64,000 bases of DNA from Megaustenia siamemsis (GCA_032433765.1 JAVIAB010000051.1:50764530-50828529); one strand, 5' to 3'. Counted from the first letter of the stretch, positions 53,115 to 64,000 are shown. Translations and numbers: made by a program. The notes: a model not told the origin generated them from the letters alone.

Positions 53115-53235
53115 TTATATTATTCATTCATTGCGTGTGGTCTCCACATCGAAGGTCGTCCACCATGTAGTGCCATTTTACTCGGCCTCTTGTCTTGACG
53201 GTGCATGTTGTTATAAGTTCACTATCTACCTTTTG
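53115..53235 (-). mobile_element. Older LINE A copy, 3' end (outer element)
   Basis: Minus-strand LINE A 3' end (ccacatcgaaggtcgtccac, then ccttttactcggcctcttg-like). It is interrupted at 53235 by a younger LINE A copy and resumes at 53423. Confidence 0.8.
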
Positions 53236-53422
53236 TTGATCTCCTGGAGGGGAAAATACAAGGTAAAAGAGGCAGAGGCAGACCAAGACTAACATGGACG
53301 AGTAACACCAAAAGATGGACAAATCAGCCTATGACAACCTGCACCTTCAAAGCAAGAGACAGAGCAGAATGGCGCTCCATGGTAGCCAACCTTCGTTGCG
53401 GAGACGGCACTCGTTGATGATG
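53236..53422 (+). mobile_element. Younger LINE A copy nested in an older one, 12-bp target duplication
   Basis: Plus-strand LINE A 3' end (GKRGRGRPRLTW to the terminal region, then a short GAT tail), about 187 bases. ATCTACCTTTTG flanks it at 53224-53235 and 53423-53434, and removing the insert plus one flank rejoins the outer LINE A sequence exactly. Confidence 0.93.
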
Positions 53423-53590
53423 ATCTACCTTTTGATGTTATCATTCAGCTTTAGTCTTGGTTTGCATCTGCCTCGTCTACAATTTACATTTCCTTATAAT
53501 ATGACTTTTAGCAGGGTATTGTATCTCTTCACATGTTCAAAAAGCTTCAGTTGTCTTTTTTGAATTGTGCTAAGTAGTTCTATTTTCATT
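53423..53590 (-). mobile_element. Older LINE A copy, upstream part (outer element)
   Basis: Continues the outer minus-strand copy with the tgatgttatcattcagcttt, tagtcttggtttgcatctgcc and tttgaattgtgctaagtag blocks. Confidence 0.8.
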
Positions 53591-54783
53591 TGTTTGTTTG
53601 TCTTTCCTTCCATCCATTTCTCCCCATTTTTCTATAGATCTACATTCCAAAGTCTTCGATATTCTACTATGTTTTCGTATTTAAGTATATATGATATGTA
53701 TATGTACATTGACGTATATATAACAAATAATAACAATTGACGTTTAGTTCTGGCATCCCCATGATGTCTTTAAAGATCTGCTCTGTGCATACATTAAATA
53801 GACATAGTGATAGAATGCAGCTTTCTTACTCCTCTTTTTATATTAGTAGGCGCAGAGTTCTCATTTTTTATTTATAAAAGTTGTTTACCCAGTATAAATT
53901 ACATATCAGTCTTATATAAGCATCACCCAGATGGATATCTTTCTGGTATTTTATTAGTTGCTCGTGGTGTATTCTGTCAAAAGCTATTATAGTATTACAT
54001 TGCCGAAAACAGATATGTCGGACCGAAAGGCGCTAATATCGCGGCTTGCCGTAAACTAGAGACACAACTCATCCACTTTCATCTAATGAGTAACGCTAAG
54101 AAGAAAATGAAGAAACAATATAAGAGATAACCTGTCAACAGCAAGGGAAACGCAATCAATCCAAAATAACTAGAAGATATTGAGGACTGTATAAACATGT
54201 GTGGTTAGTCAAATAAACAATAAACTGATAGCTAAAGCCGCCAATCTACGATCGACACAAATCTACGACTTAAACTTACCGCTTTAGATTACGGTTAAAT
54301 TAATAACGGTTGCTAGCTAGCAACATAAAAGGAGATACTGCCTAGCACAGACGCAGACCGAGCGTTAACAACATGGCTGAATGAAGCTGTTAAGAAATTA
54401 CCGAAACCGCTGGCGAGAGAAAGCAAACACTTATTTCAGGTTGAAGACCCTCGAAATCAGGACAGCTACAACAATGGACGGCTTTCTAGAATATTTTTAG
54501 CTTGTCTGTGTAATTGACTGGCTGGCATGCCATCCCTAAGGTGACCTACAGCATCACAACACTGAATCGTATCTGACATCCGGTGTCCGACTACTTCATA
54601 ACAATTCTCTTTTGTGCCATCTTAGGTTTATTAGTCATTGATATTTTGTTGTTATTACAGCTTGTGTTAAACAGTAAATCTACACGTATCTTTCTGAAGG
54701 CACACACAAATACGTACTTCGTGGTAATTACAACTTAGGAGAAATGAAACAAATAGAAACAATTGCATGTTTAAAGTTTTACG
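53591..54783. other. Non-coding stretch
   Basis: No recognised element. The part around 54240-54480 is GC-richer but has no long frame. Confidence 0.45.
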
Positions 54784-54928
54784 TAATTGTTGGACGACAC
54801 AAATGTGAACGAATTTTCGGCTCAATGGACCTTCAGCAAGAACAAACAAACAATACACAGGGCAACTGTTCATGCTGAAGGACTATTGAGCCGAAACGTC
54901 GTTCAAATGTATGTCGTCCATCAATTAT
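54784..54928. repeat. Imperfect inverted repeat, arms about 55 bp
   Basis: Left arm 54784-54838 and right arm about 54873-54928 are inverted copies with several mismatches. Both contain ggacgaca, cggctcaat and the ccttcagca/tgctgaagg end. The right arm resembles 58450-58515, so at least one arm belongs to a dispersed repeat. Confidence 0.8.
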
Positions 54929-55573
54929 GTAAAGCTTTAACCACACCATTTTTTTCTATTTTTATAATTTGTCCTTGACATTCAGCTTTACCGTAGCATC
55001 ACAATTTTATTCGTGTATTTGCATTTTTTTGTCATGACTAATTATACAGCTCAGTTGTGAGAGTAATGATGTAGTAATCAAAGGTCTGTGTTGTTTTATA
55101 ATACACGTATATTGCTTGTCAAAGCTGCAGATAGTGCTGTTACTCTGCATTTGCCTAATCTCGCACAAGATCCACTCACAGGAAAAAAAAAAGTTAAAAT
55201 AAAATAGATACCTGACCATTATGATGGAAAATATTATGCAGCAAATATAATGACTTTCTCACCTACAAATGTTAAGATTGTTACTGGTAGCTTCACACTC
55301 ATTATACATTGTGCACTTTACTTTTATCTTTATCTTTATGGTATTCTGATGGTAAAACTGAAGATAAAAACTAGTGTTGCAAGGGTAAACCGACAATTAC
55401 GATACTGACGTCAGAGATACATGTTACTGCAGATTTAACATTTTGCTATTCTCTCTGTATGTTTCCTCTCGCTCTACTTCTTTTTTTACAATGAGTAAAT
55501 GATACACTATTTTCTTCTTTTCACATTATTCATACAAACAGATTTTTGTACGATAAAATATATTTATGTAGGA
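54929..55573. other. Non-coding stretch
   Basis: Nothing recognised. Confidence 0.45.
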
Positions 55574-55575
55574 GT

Positions 55576-55647
<72 letters not shown>

Positions 55648-55648
55648 T
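55574..55648. repeat. (TTTC)n microsatellite
   Basis: About 19 units. Confidence 0.97.
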
Positions 55649-55887
55649 GCGTGAACTAAAAGAAAACATAGATGACTTAATATTTCAGACACTCTCGTCG
55701 ATCTAATCGCTTGGACCTGCAGCAGTGCAGTAGAAGTTTGATACAATGAGCAAAACAGCTGTAATGACTCCATCACTATTGGGTAAATGAATGAAACTGG
55801 GACTATTTAATGTTCGACATTTTTCTGAGGACAACTGCTGGAATTATAATAATGAATTAAACTGCATACGTTCCAATTGATGTTCTG

Positions 55888-55955
55888 ACCACATTATTCA
55901 AAAATTTGTTGATGGTTACAAAATATCGACACTAAAATCATATTCCCTATTAGCT
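55888..55955 (+). mobile_element. SINE1 relic, 3' part
   Basis: Decayed match to the accacattaccccaaaa ... caccatattccct part of SINE1. It is cut by the SINE5 insertion. Confidence 0.6.
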
Positions 55956-56196
55956 CACCAGACTGGGCTACCGACGTTCTGGCAACCCGTGTTTGATTCC
56001 CGCTGCAAGCTGTGTGAATTTTACTCGTGGTTGGAAAAAAAAATACTCTGAGAAGTTGAAAATTGCCGTTTCACATCATGAGTTTCGATGCTTGAAGCGA
56101 CACTATCCAAACACTTTTGGATAGGTGGCCGAGCACATATGGGTGAAAACTCACGTGATAAGACGCTGATTCAAGTCTCGTTCTTTACCTTTACCT
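55956..56196 (+). mobile_element. SINE5 candidate with 13-bp target duplication
   Basis: Head with a tRNA-like box B (gtttgattcccgctgc) at about 56009 and a box A-like stretch just inside the left end, body with a second tRNA-like segment (ggtggccgagcacatatgg), and a CTTTAC-repeat tail. Exactly flanked by TTCCCTATTAGCT at 55943-55955 and 56197-56209. Only one copy is in the window. Confidence 0.75.
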
Positions 56197-56289
56197 TTCC
56201 CTATTAGCTACTGTGTTTGACAATCCTTCTTCACGCGTCACACATTTTTGTAGTTCTTTCGAAAACAATAAAATGGTGTCAATTTGAGG

Positions 56290-56378
56290 CTTGGTAGGCT
56301 ACAAGCCGTCATGTGGACAAACTAAACCTCTTGTTCCCAGTAGATCAGTTCACTAACCACATCTCTACCTCGGCTCTA
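56290..56378 (-). mobile_element. SINE1 head relic
   Basis: Minus-strand decayed tRNA-like head (cctcttgttcccagtagatc...cactaaccac). Confidence 0.55.
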
Positions 56379-58439
56379 TTGAGACATGAAAGGGGACAGA
56401 TTATAGAGGTGTGTTTAACCAGTGAGCTACTGATATTACCAACAAACATAGTCTTCAACATTAGATGAGACAGCTTACGTACCTTTGCGATTGCCCTGAG
56501 TGAAATTGTTTATGTTAACTAAACGTGTATAGTTTATATTGGGGATATCTTTACTTGACATCACATGTGCTGTGTCAATGAAGGAGAACAATGGGTTTTT
56601 GCCCAAGTCACCATAAATGGTTTAGCGGAGATACACAAGAGGTTATCCTAAAGATTTGACGGCAGGGTGGACAGATCAAGAACCTGTATCACCAAAAAAA
56701 AAAAAACAATTGATCACCGAGGTGAGAATCGCTGTAGTTCCTGCAGTGAAGCGATCTGATGATGTAGATGACCTAGTACAACAAGACCTTTAAGATGAAC
56801 AAGCTGCACTCATTCAGCAGAACACGGGAATTGAGGAAAGTTATTGCAACTACTGCATCAACCTCCGTGATCTAAGAGCCGATGGTAACCCCATGGATTC
56901 AATCTTTATCTTCCACGTCAGATTTCAGTTAGGTGGACAAAAGACAAAAGTGTATCTGGCGTCCCCTATCATTGATCCAAACATCACATGATGTGTTGAT
57001 TGTCAAGGTAGCACACAGTAGTTCATGCAAACCTAAGGGTACTCGGCCCTTGTAAACAGAGAAGGTAAATCATGCAATCTGTTGACTGCCGTCATTTGCT
57101 GAAATATGCTCTCTCACCTCTAGTATACAGTTTCAAACATCACATACTCTATACATCTAGCCGGTTTTGAAATTCTTGAAGCTCAAGAATCTAACATTGG
57201 AGCTCTGTAAATATGATGACAACCCTTAGTCCAAGACTCATTATTTATGAATGTTTCTATATGGATTAAACCAATTGACTCGTTCTCTGACCAGATGGTC
57301 TGGGTTGTATCCCCCCCCCCCCACCCCAGTTTCATTTAAACCAATGTTTCCTTTAAGCATTTCAATACACGCGACCTCCCATAGTATTTCATGTTTATTA
57401 TACCTTATATCTGTGATTACTTCATTTAAACTAACACAGCGTTTAGATTCACTCAGCCTCTGATAAATGACAGTAAAGGTTTAAAATTAAGAAAGGGGCG
57501 CCTGAGGTGCTGTTGTTTAGACCATTCATAAATGTTTAGATGGTTGTGAGGAAAAATAGCACTAACATTAAATTACTAAATTTCTAACTGTGCGACAAAT
57601 ACTATCTAATCTCACTGGATTAAAAACCGGTTTTTTATACAACAACTGTGCAAATGGCTTCATTCAGCCGTTATATTTAATGCAGTCACAACTAGAACCA
57701 CCTATATATTAATATGGCGCACGACTGAAACGAATAACCCAAAGTTTGTGACGTTTTCAGATATGCTAGGAGGCGCGGGAGTGGATTAAATTAATGGCAG
57801 CCTTTTATAGCTCACATAGCTGAAGACGTCACATTGGGTGATTCCAGGATTTCCTTCTCAACCCACAGGACTAAGTATAACTATAGAGGGCTGTGGTCAC
57901 AACATATTCATATACATTGTAATTATCCTTCTAAAGACTCGAAACCTCAAAGTAAATATTTATTATCTTTGTTTTAGACGTGTTTACCACAATAACAAGT
58001 CCCGGACCAGCTATTTTAGTGCAGTTTGTTATTCAATTTCAGAGAGTATATTTAGAAAGTCATTAACAAATTAAATCCCGGGGATTTAAAATTGTTGTGT
58101 AGGTGTTGACAAAAATATGAAGTACACAGGTGGATAGGTGAAACAAACAATGTGTTCATGATACGTTACAGGTAAATGTGTATGTCTCACGTGGATGTTT
58201 TCAAAAGTGATCCATACTCTAAAGGTAGATTCAATCAAGGTTCTAGTCTGTTCGATAGAGGAGAGTTGTGGGAAAAAAGTAGTTCCTCTGTTACGGTTCA
58301 GTACGTGAAAAAAAAATATTGGCTGATAAAAAATTAGATACAGCAAAGTTGTATGTTGTTGCTCGATCAAAAATAGATGCAAATTTCTGGTAGGGTCAAA
58401 GAAAAGAAATGCACATAAATGCATAAAATTGCGAAGCTG
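56379..58439. other. Non-coding stretch, about 2 kb, nothing recognised
   Basis: Contains a poly(A) tract at 56692-56706 and a C-rich tract at 57311-57326. Short frames only; 56700-56990 reads partly protein-like in broken frames but matches nothing I know. Confidence 0.4.
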
Positions 58440-58560
58440 CAGTGAATCTAATTGTGAAATTACTGCTGAAGGCCTATTGAGCATGAACATCGATCTGTTT
58501 TGTGTTGTCCACAAAACGTGAAGTTTAACCATACCGTTTTTTTTTTTCGATTTTTTTTCC
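58440..58560. repeat. Dispersed repeat related to 54870-54960
   Basis: Shares tgctgaagg-ctattgagc, the gtcc-tca/gt and ttaaccataccgtttttttt blocks with the right arm and flank at 54873-54960. Confidence 0.55.
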
Positions 58561-58576
58561 TATATCTAATTTTGTC

Positions 58577-58870
58577 GAAGTTTTAAAACAACTGAAAATA
58601 AAAAGAGAACTACTAAATACAATTAAGACAAGACTAATGAAATTTTTGGGGCAAAAAGACACAACAGCCTACTAAAAGTAATATTGGAAGGGAAAATACA
58701 AGTAAAAGAGGCAGAGGCAGACCAAGACTAACATGGACGAGTAACATCAAAAGATGGACAAGTCAATCTATGACAGCCTGCATCATCAAAGCAAGAAACA
58801 GAGTACAATGGCGATCCATGGTAGCCAACCTTCGTTGCGGAGAAGGCTCTCAATGATGATGATGATGATT
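58577..58870 (+). mobile_element. LINE A copy, 5'-truncated
   Basis: Plus-strand LINE A 3' end starting at gaagttttaaaacaactgaa and ending in (GAT)n. Small deletions break the frame at FLG-H. TTTTGTC occurs on both sides (58570-58576 and about 58871-58878). Confidence 0.88.
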
Positions 58871-59101
58871 TTTTGTCATTTCTCCATGTAAATTTCTGCT
58901 GTTATCGGAACCAACATCAGTAGCGTTGTCTGCTGATATATAAGATCTATTGTGACATTTTTTGCTAAAACTGACAAGATTCAACTTCTTCAGCAAGAAC
59001 CAGAAATTGCAATTTTAAAAAGTCATTGCACATCAACTGGTCAAAGAGCTAACAGTTCTCGACAACAACGAAGCATTAAACTCATTGTAAATGTTATTTA
59101 A

Positions 59102-59446
59102 TTTAATTTCTTTTTTTTTTAACTTTTGGCTTTCGCCAACTTTCACCCTTGGCGAAGTTCCTAGTGACTAGGAACTGAATTTTGCGTATTGATCCGTCTT
59201 TCTCTGGCAGCCGTGTGCACAGGGATCCCTCGCCGCTCAGGCAGATAACTCCGTCTTCCGATGTACTAATATTTTTTTCCCTTCGATGAGTAATTGACGT
59301 TTCAAGCTAGGCCTCGCTGATGATATTAGGGGTACTTGCCCCAGAGAAATCACAAATTAAAATCCTAACTGGTGCAGCCGGTTGAACACACAACCTCTCC
59401 GCCTCGAGACCGGCGTCTTACCTGGAGACCAACCAGTCCTCTAACC
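59102..59446 (-). mobile_element. SINE3 copy with 9-bp target duplication
   Basis: Minus-strand SINE3 with the gtgcacagggatccctcgcc and ggttgaacacacaacctctc blocks (body and head). Flanked by GTTATTTAA at 59093-59101 and 59447-59455. Confidence 0.9.
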
Positions 59447-59604
59447 GTTATTTAAACTAAACAACTTTCTAAATTGTGTAGTGAACCTTCGGCGGTGCCT
59501 CGGTGAACTGTGCTAGGATTTTCTAGTAATTCCAGCAAAAAGATACCGGACTGCTATTTGACTCGAGATGTATATGTAGAAATCCAGTCATGTTTATTTT
59601 TAAA

Positions 59605-60240
59605 CCATAGTTATCAAGCATGGTGTCTTCTGGCGTAGGCGATCATATCACGCCACGACTTTTTATCTTTACATTGTTTATCAATTCTCTTATTGATTCT
59701 ACCAAACCATTTTCTTCAAATCTATGGCAAATGATAGGGTCAGAAGTTGTTTCTATCGGGGGTGAAATAAAAACATAGACCCGAAGACTTACGACGACCA
59801 CATTGGACAAGCGGCCCTTATTCTCCAGTCCCTTAAGGTCTCCCCCCCCCCCACCCTTTCCCCGCAGATCCACGTAATGGGAAAATGTCGTAAAGATAGT
59901 ATTATTTTAATTGTATTTTTCCTCTCTGTTATCTTCTTTCATCTTTTTCTCATAATTTTACCAGATGTCAATAAATATATTCCAGAACTTCTCTTCTCAT
60001 TTCAATGGCAAAAATGGCGATCGTTTTCGTCAGAATTCGGTAATAAGCTTCATTTTAGTTTCACTCGCTTTTAGAATGCTCTCGTTACTATATTTTCTAA
60101 CTGTCAGTTATATTCTTAACATTCTTTTGTAAGAAAACATTTCTGTAACCTCTAAAGATTGTCTCGTCACTTGTTCGATTATCTAAGATTCTCTTTCAGA
60201 GATATCAAGCCTCAGCCAGAAAGACACTTTTTCTTACCCT
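59605..60240 (-). mobile_element. LINE C relic, split by repeat X
   Basis: Minus-strand LINE C blocks occur in order: ggcgtaggcgatcatatc, the ttgtttatcaattctctt analogue, then after the interruption ccagatgtcaataaatatattcc, ggcaaaaatggcgatcg and ctctaaagattgtctcgtc. The relic is old, with many indels. Confidence 0.75.
59745..59920. repeat. Repeat X, copy 2, inserted in LINE C
   Basis: Matches 30086-30240. LINE C similarity is present on both sides, which makes this an insertion and puts approximate limits on the unit (about 160-180 bases). A 13-base C run lies inside it. Confidence 0.65.
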
Positions 60241-60261
60241 TCCTTTCCATGTCAACAATGG

Positions 60262-60390
60262 AATAAGTAATATATTTTTACAGTTCTTTTGTATGTGGAC
60301 TTGGCTTTGTCTATTTCAACCTCGGAACAAGTAATATATTTTTACAGTTCTTTTGTATGTGGACTTGGCCTTGTCTATTTCAACCTCACC
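60262..60390. repeat. 64-bp tandem duplication
   Basis: The segment gaacaagtaatatatttttac ... ctatttcaacct occurs twice in tandem with few differences. Confidence 0.85.
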
Positions 60391-60609
60391 CTTTGAGTAC
60401 ATCTAACATCGTTCTATTACAAGAACAAAAACATGACAGTTTGGAGGTAATTACAAGTTGTTTATTTGTATTAATGTTGAATGATATTTTTGCAGCTCGT
60501 TTACAAATGTTTATGCTTTGATGTTGAGAGTCTAGTAGGTATTTTTTTAAAATTGTATACGTTTTCTGATTTAAGCATAATAGCAGTTTGATGGTCAATA
60601 GAAAGAACA

Positions 60610-61152
60610 TGTGTGGGAGTAGGGGGTAGTGACAGTGTGTGAGAGAGAGAGAGTGAAATAAAGGGGTAATGCGAGTGTGTGTGTGACAGAAAGAGGCAGC
60701 GATAGTGTGTTTGTTTGTGCGTAAGGGAGAGAGTGAGTGTGTCTGAACGAAAGATTGTATGTCAAAGAGTGTGTGTGTGTGTGTGTGACAGAAAGAGGCA
60801 GCGAGAGTGTGTTTGTTTGTGCGCAAGTGGGAGAGTGAGTGTATCTGAACGAAAGATTGTATGTCAAAGAGTGTGTGTGTGAGACAGAAAGAGGCAGCGA
60901 GAGTGTATTTGTTTGTGCGTAAGGGAGAGAGTGAGTGTGTCTGAACGAAAGATTGTATGTCAGAGAGTGAGTGTGTCTGAACGAAAGATTGTATGTCAGA
61001 GAGTGAGTGTGTCTGAACGAAAGATTGTATGTCAGAGAGTGAGTGTGTCTGAACGAAAGATTGTATGTCAGAGAGTGAGTGTGTCTGAACGAAAGATTGT
61101 ATGTCAGAGAGTGAGTGTGTCTGAACGAAAGATTGTATGTCAGAGAGTGAGA
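60610..61152. repeat. Two-level tandem repeat (about 120-bp and 36-bp units)
   Basis: Three units of about 110-130 bases (60660-60920), each with gaaagaggcagcga and gaacgaaagattgtatgtca, are followed by about seven 36-bp units (tgtctgaacgaaagattgta...) to 61152. Embedded GT runs occur. Frames through the array are artefacts. Confidence 0.95.
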
Positions 61153-61211
61153 TAGGTGGGAAATGAGACTAAGAGGATTATGATACAAAGCGTGCTGAAA
61201 AAAACAACAAT

Positions 61212-61257
61212 TAGAGAGAGAGAGGAGAAAGAGAGAGGGAGGAGGAGAGAGAGAAAT
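61212..61257. repeat. GA-rich low-complexity tract
   Basis: Imperfect GAGA run. Confidence 0.9.
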
Positions 61258-63249
61258 GGGAGTAAAATGTGACGTAACAATATCAATGATTTGCTTTCAT
61301 TAACAATAAATGATTTAGAATCCAGGGGGTCGCTGTGACACGGAAGAGGTATGTACCGCGTTCATGAAACATTTAATTGCAAGCCTACGTGAAGAGTGAA
61401 AGGGTTTTAACAAGTGATCTCAAACCACAGAATTGGAGGAAACCACTGTCAGGACCTAACAAAGACTACATGTTGAACCTTTGTTAAAGTCATGCACGTA
61501 TAAGAAGCCTTGGCATTTAACAAAAAAATAAATAAAAGGCTATATTCAGCTGCCAAAGCCTTAAATCCAAAACTGCTACCAAATGTTCCCTAAATAAATA
61601 TTGACAATATTGCATTGCGTGTTTGAAAAGAAACCTTGATAGATAGGACATAAACACGCTCTAAAGCTGCACAGTGTATTGTACTGGAGACCCAAAAATG
61701 GCTGGATCAATAATAAATAACAGCATTTACTAAATTTAAACATTTAATAAATACAGCGTATAGATAGAAGTATGTTTATAAAGTTGAAGGTTATATAAGA
61801 ACCTGTTTATATAAAAGGGAAACAAGCTTTATAACTAATTTAGAAATGTATTTGTTTTAAGAACTATAGAGAGAAATTGGTCGTTTTACAAGTAAATTAT
61901 TTACATGGATTAAAATTGAACATTTTACTAACGATCAGATTTTACAGAGATAAAAGGAATGCTTTACCAGCAACTAATCTGTACAATTAAGAATGAGGCG
62001 TTCTTGTAAAACTGATTATACTAAGACAAACAGTAAGCTGTAATATAAAAATAATAGAGAGACAGGGGACTTCTTGGTAACAGTTGATGTAAATATATTT
62101 TGAAAATACTGTATTTATGAACAAGTAAATAACGTAGAGACAAACCTGACGTTTTAGAAACATTAAATTATGTGTGAGTGGATTACAATTGGGCGTTTAA
62201 AAACAATTGAATTATGTATAGATAAATTGGGCGTTTTTACTAATAATTTAAATTACATTTAAGTGAAGTAAAATATTAACATTAACGATAAATGCACCCA
62301 CCAATATTTTATTTCACCCACGACCACCTTAAAACAGGGGAATGAATAGAGTGGGTCCACTTGAAAGCTCAGTGAAATATGAATAGCGTTAGAAGTTAAA
62401 CAATACACCTACTAGTTACAGTGCTAACTAGGTAAACAGTTTCCATATAAAACTAAAGATTTAATTGTGTCTGCTTTTGTTAACCATCATAGATCGTCTA
62501 TCGTTGTTCATTATATTCATTCTTAAAATTGCTCACTCCACTCTTCCTAATTAATTTATTATCAATGCAATATTGTGTTGACTTAATATTATTATATGGG
62601 ACTTCCGTTTCTAAGATGACGGATCTAGTCCACGTTCTCTCGATCGCTGCAGAAAGTGCATTCGATGTCTGATTAATTTCGGTACTCCAACGCACTCCTA
62701 TGCCTTAAAGTCAAGATAGTGATCTACTTATTACATCTGCGCTGATAAAACAATGTCGTACGCCGGCAATATTCCATTTTTGACAAATCAAGTGTTGTGA
62801 ATGCGATCTTCCATCGTCTAGGCTTGTTCTGAGCTTTACGTCACATTGGTGTTGTTCATGACCGTTGTTGGATTTGCTTGACGCAAGTTACTTCCATATT
62901 ACATATTAATGTGAAATGCTTCGTTAGCCGCAGTTTTATCTCTTTAGGGAATTTGCACCGTGTTCTGTACGTCGCAGGTTACATTCACAAGAGTAATCAG
63001 GATTCTAAAGGGCGCGTCATTGCAGTGCGTCCGACATTGTTATGTGTGCTACGTCATCGTAATGGCTCCTCGTAAATGCCTAGATCGGCGTTACGCTAAT
63101 CTTACGGTCTGTTGTTTGATGTGCGACGGGGATAATCTGACGACTAACTGTGTGTTACATGTTCGAAATTGGAGGCAACAACGATGGCCTAACATCATCG
63201 CTATACATTTTAAAGAAATATGACGATCATCACTTTCGGGAGGACGTGA
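61258..63249. other. Non-coding stretch, about 2 kb
   Basis: AT-rich to about 62450. From 62850 to 63240 GC content rises with short plus-strand frames, which might be part of the element ending in repeat Y. No family recognised. Confidence 0.4.
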
Positions 63250-63342
63250 ACTTAGGGGTATATGGTGGATATGCGGCAGGAACCATTGCAGGCTATGCAT
63301 GAAAAGTGTTCCTTGTTGCAGTTTTCTCATATTCCAAGTCCA
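63250..63342. repeat. Repeat Y, copy 2
   Basis: Matches 33165-33265; ends directly at the head of the SINE3 copy that follows. Confidence 0.6.
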
Positions 63343-63672
63343 TGGGGGACTGGTTGGTCTCGAGGCAAGACGCCGGCCTCGGGACAGAGAGGTTGTGGGT
63401 TCAAATCTCGGCTACACCAGTTGGGATTTTTATCTATGATTTCTCTCTGCGACAACCACCCCTGGTCTCAGCTGCGAGGCCCGGCTTGAAACGTCAGTTA
63501 CTCATCGACGGAAAAAACATGAGTACCTCCGAAGTCGGAGTTATCTGTCTGTGCGGCGAGGGACCCCTGTGCACACGGCTGCCAGGTTAAATGGATTAAG
63601 ACGCAAAATTCAGCTCCTAGTCTCTAGGGACTTCGTCAGAGTTGAAAGCTGGCGAACGCAACAACAACAATA
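63343..63672 (+). mobile_element. SINE3 copy, full length
   Basis: Plus-strand SINE3: head gggggactggttggtctcga to gggttcaaatctcggc, then cagttgggatttttatct, the gaaacgtcagttactcatcg block, cctccgaagtcggagttatc, and gtgcacacggctgcca. It ends in a short (CAA)n tail. The CCGAAGTCGG segment is a perfect short inverted repeat. Confidence 0.9.
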
Positions 63673-63719
63673 TATTATTATATTACGCATGTTAACTGTA
63701 AACTATATCGTTTTTCTTC

Positions 63720-63900
63720 TTTCTCTTTCTCACTGGTACCGAAAAGTTTTCGTGGTTATATCATTTGTCGTTCTTGTGCTGCTCGAACTGTTTGAGTTAG
63801 TGATTTTCCTTTGTTGTTACATGTCTCTGTCACTGCATCTATCCATCTTCTTCTGGTCTTCCTCTTGGTTTTATATCGTTTTAACTAATTTAAAGTGGTG
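63720..63900 (-). mobile_element. LINE 3'-end relic
   Basis: Minus-strand reading around 63825-63870 gives a basic KRKTRRRWIDAVTET-like motif in slightly shifted frames, as in the RGRPRKRW(I/L)D region of LINE C-termini. Short and unassigned. Confidence 0.4.
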
Positions 63901-64000
63901 ATACTGTTTTTTGTACAAAAGGAAACTATCAATAGATCATCTTTTTGATTATATAATGTTCATGTTTTTATTTAGGGGTCTTTTTATGTTCAGTCGATGA

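Noticed and set aside
60386..61188. Overlapping His/Ser/Thr/Leu-rich frames of 146 and 197 codons
   Set aside because: They translate the tandem array at 60610-61152.

Overview
This is a repeat-rich, AT-rich window of an animal nuclear genome: GT-AG introns, very low coding density, tRNA-derived SINEs, several families of 5'-truncated LINE, and many satellites and microsatellites. The style of the SINEs and LINEs suggests a lophotrochozoan, and a gastropod mollusc is my best guess; that is inference, because no diagnostic single-copy gene is complete here.

One large protein-coding gene is well supported. It lies on the minus strand and its last six visible exons run from 52353 down to 22324: 52353-50363, 47512-47373, 44807-39739, 28073-27884, 25854-25078 and 22478-22324. 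All splice phases agree (2, 1, 0, 1, 1). They encode about 2,774 residues with three PDZ domains, two of them split by introns. The rest is very long Ser/Thr-rich, low-complexity sequence with two coding minisatellites and a proline-rich stretch. The C-terminal PDZ resembles that of pro-interleukin-16 / PDZD2, so I call it a PDZD2/IL16-like scaffold. The 5' end lies beyond 52353. The 5-kb exon carries three apparent frameshifts, each explained by one missing base in a short homopolymer, and together they restore the phase the next exon needs; assembly indels are the likeliest cause.

Three other stretches may be exons of genes I cannot name: a 165-nt exon on the plus strand at 18349-18513, a possible terminal exon on the minus strand at 14854-15083, and a weaker one at 18957-19139.

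Almost everything else is mobile or tandem DNA. 1-22 kb holds an LTR-like GC-richer block, a 47-bp satellite, and interleaved fragments of LINE families A-D and SINE families 1-4. The introns of the PDZ gene (22-52 kb) hold an RNase H-bearing LINE piece, a hAT transposase relic, a foldback element family, satellites with 46-, 29-, 19- and 24-bp units, and many SINE and LINE copies, several with clear target-site duplications. 52-64 kb holds more nested insertions and repeats and no exon I can identify. Family letters and numbers (LINE A-E, SINE1-5, repeats X, Y, Z) are local labels of mine. No bacterial-type system, CRISPR or virus is seen.
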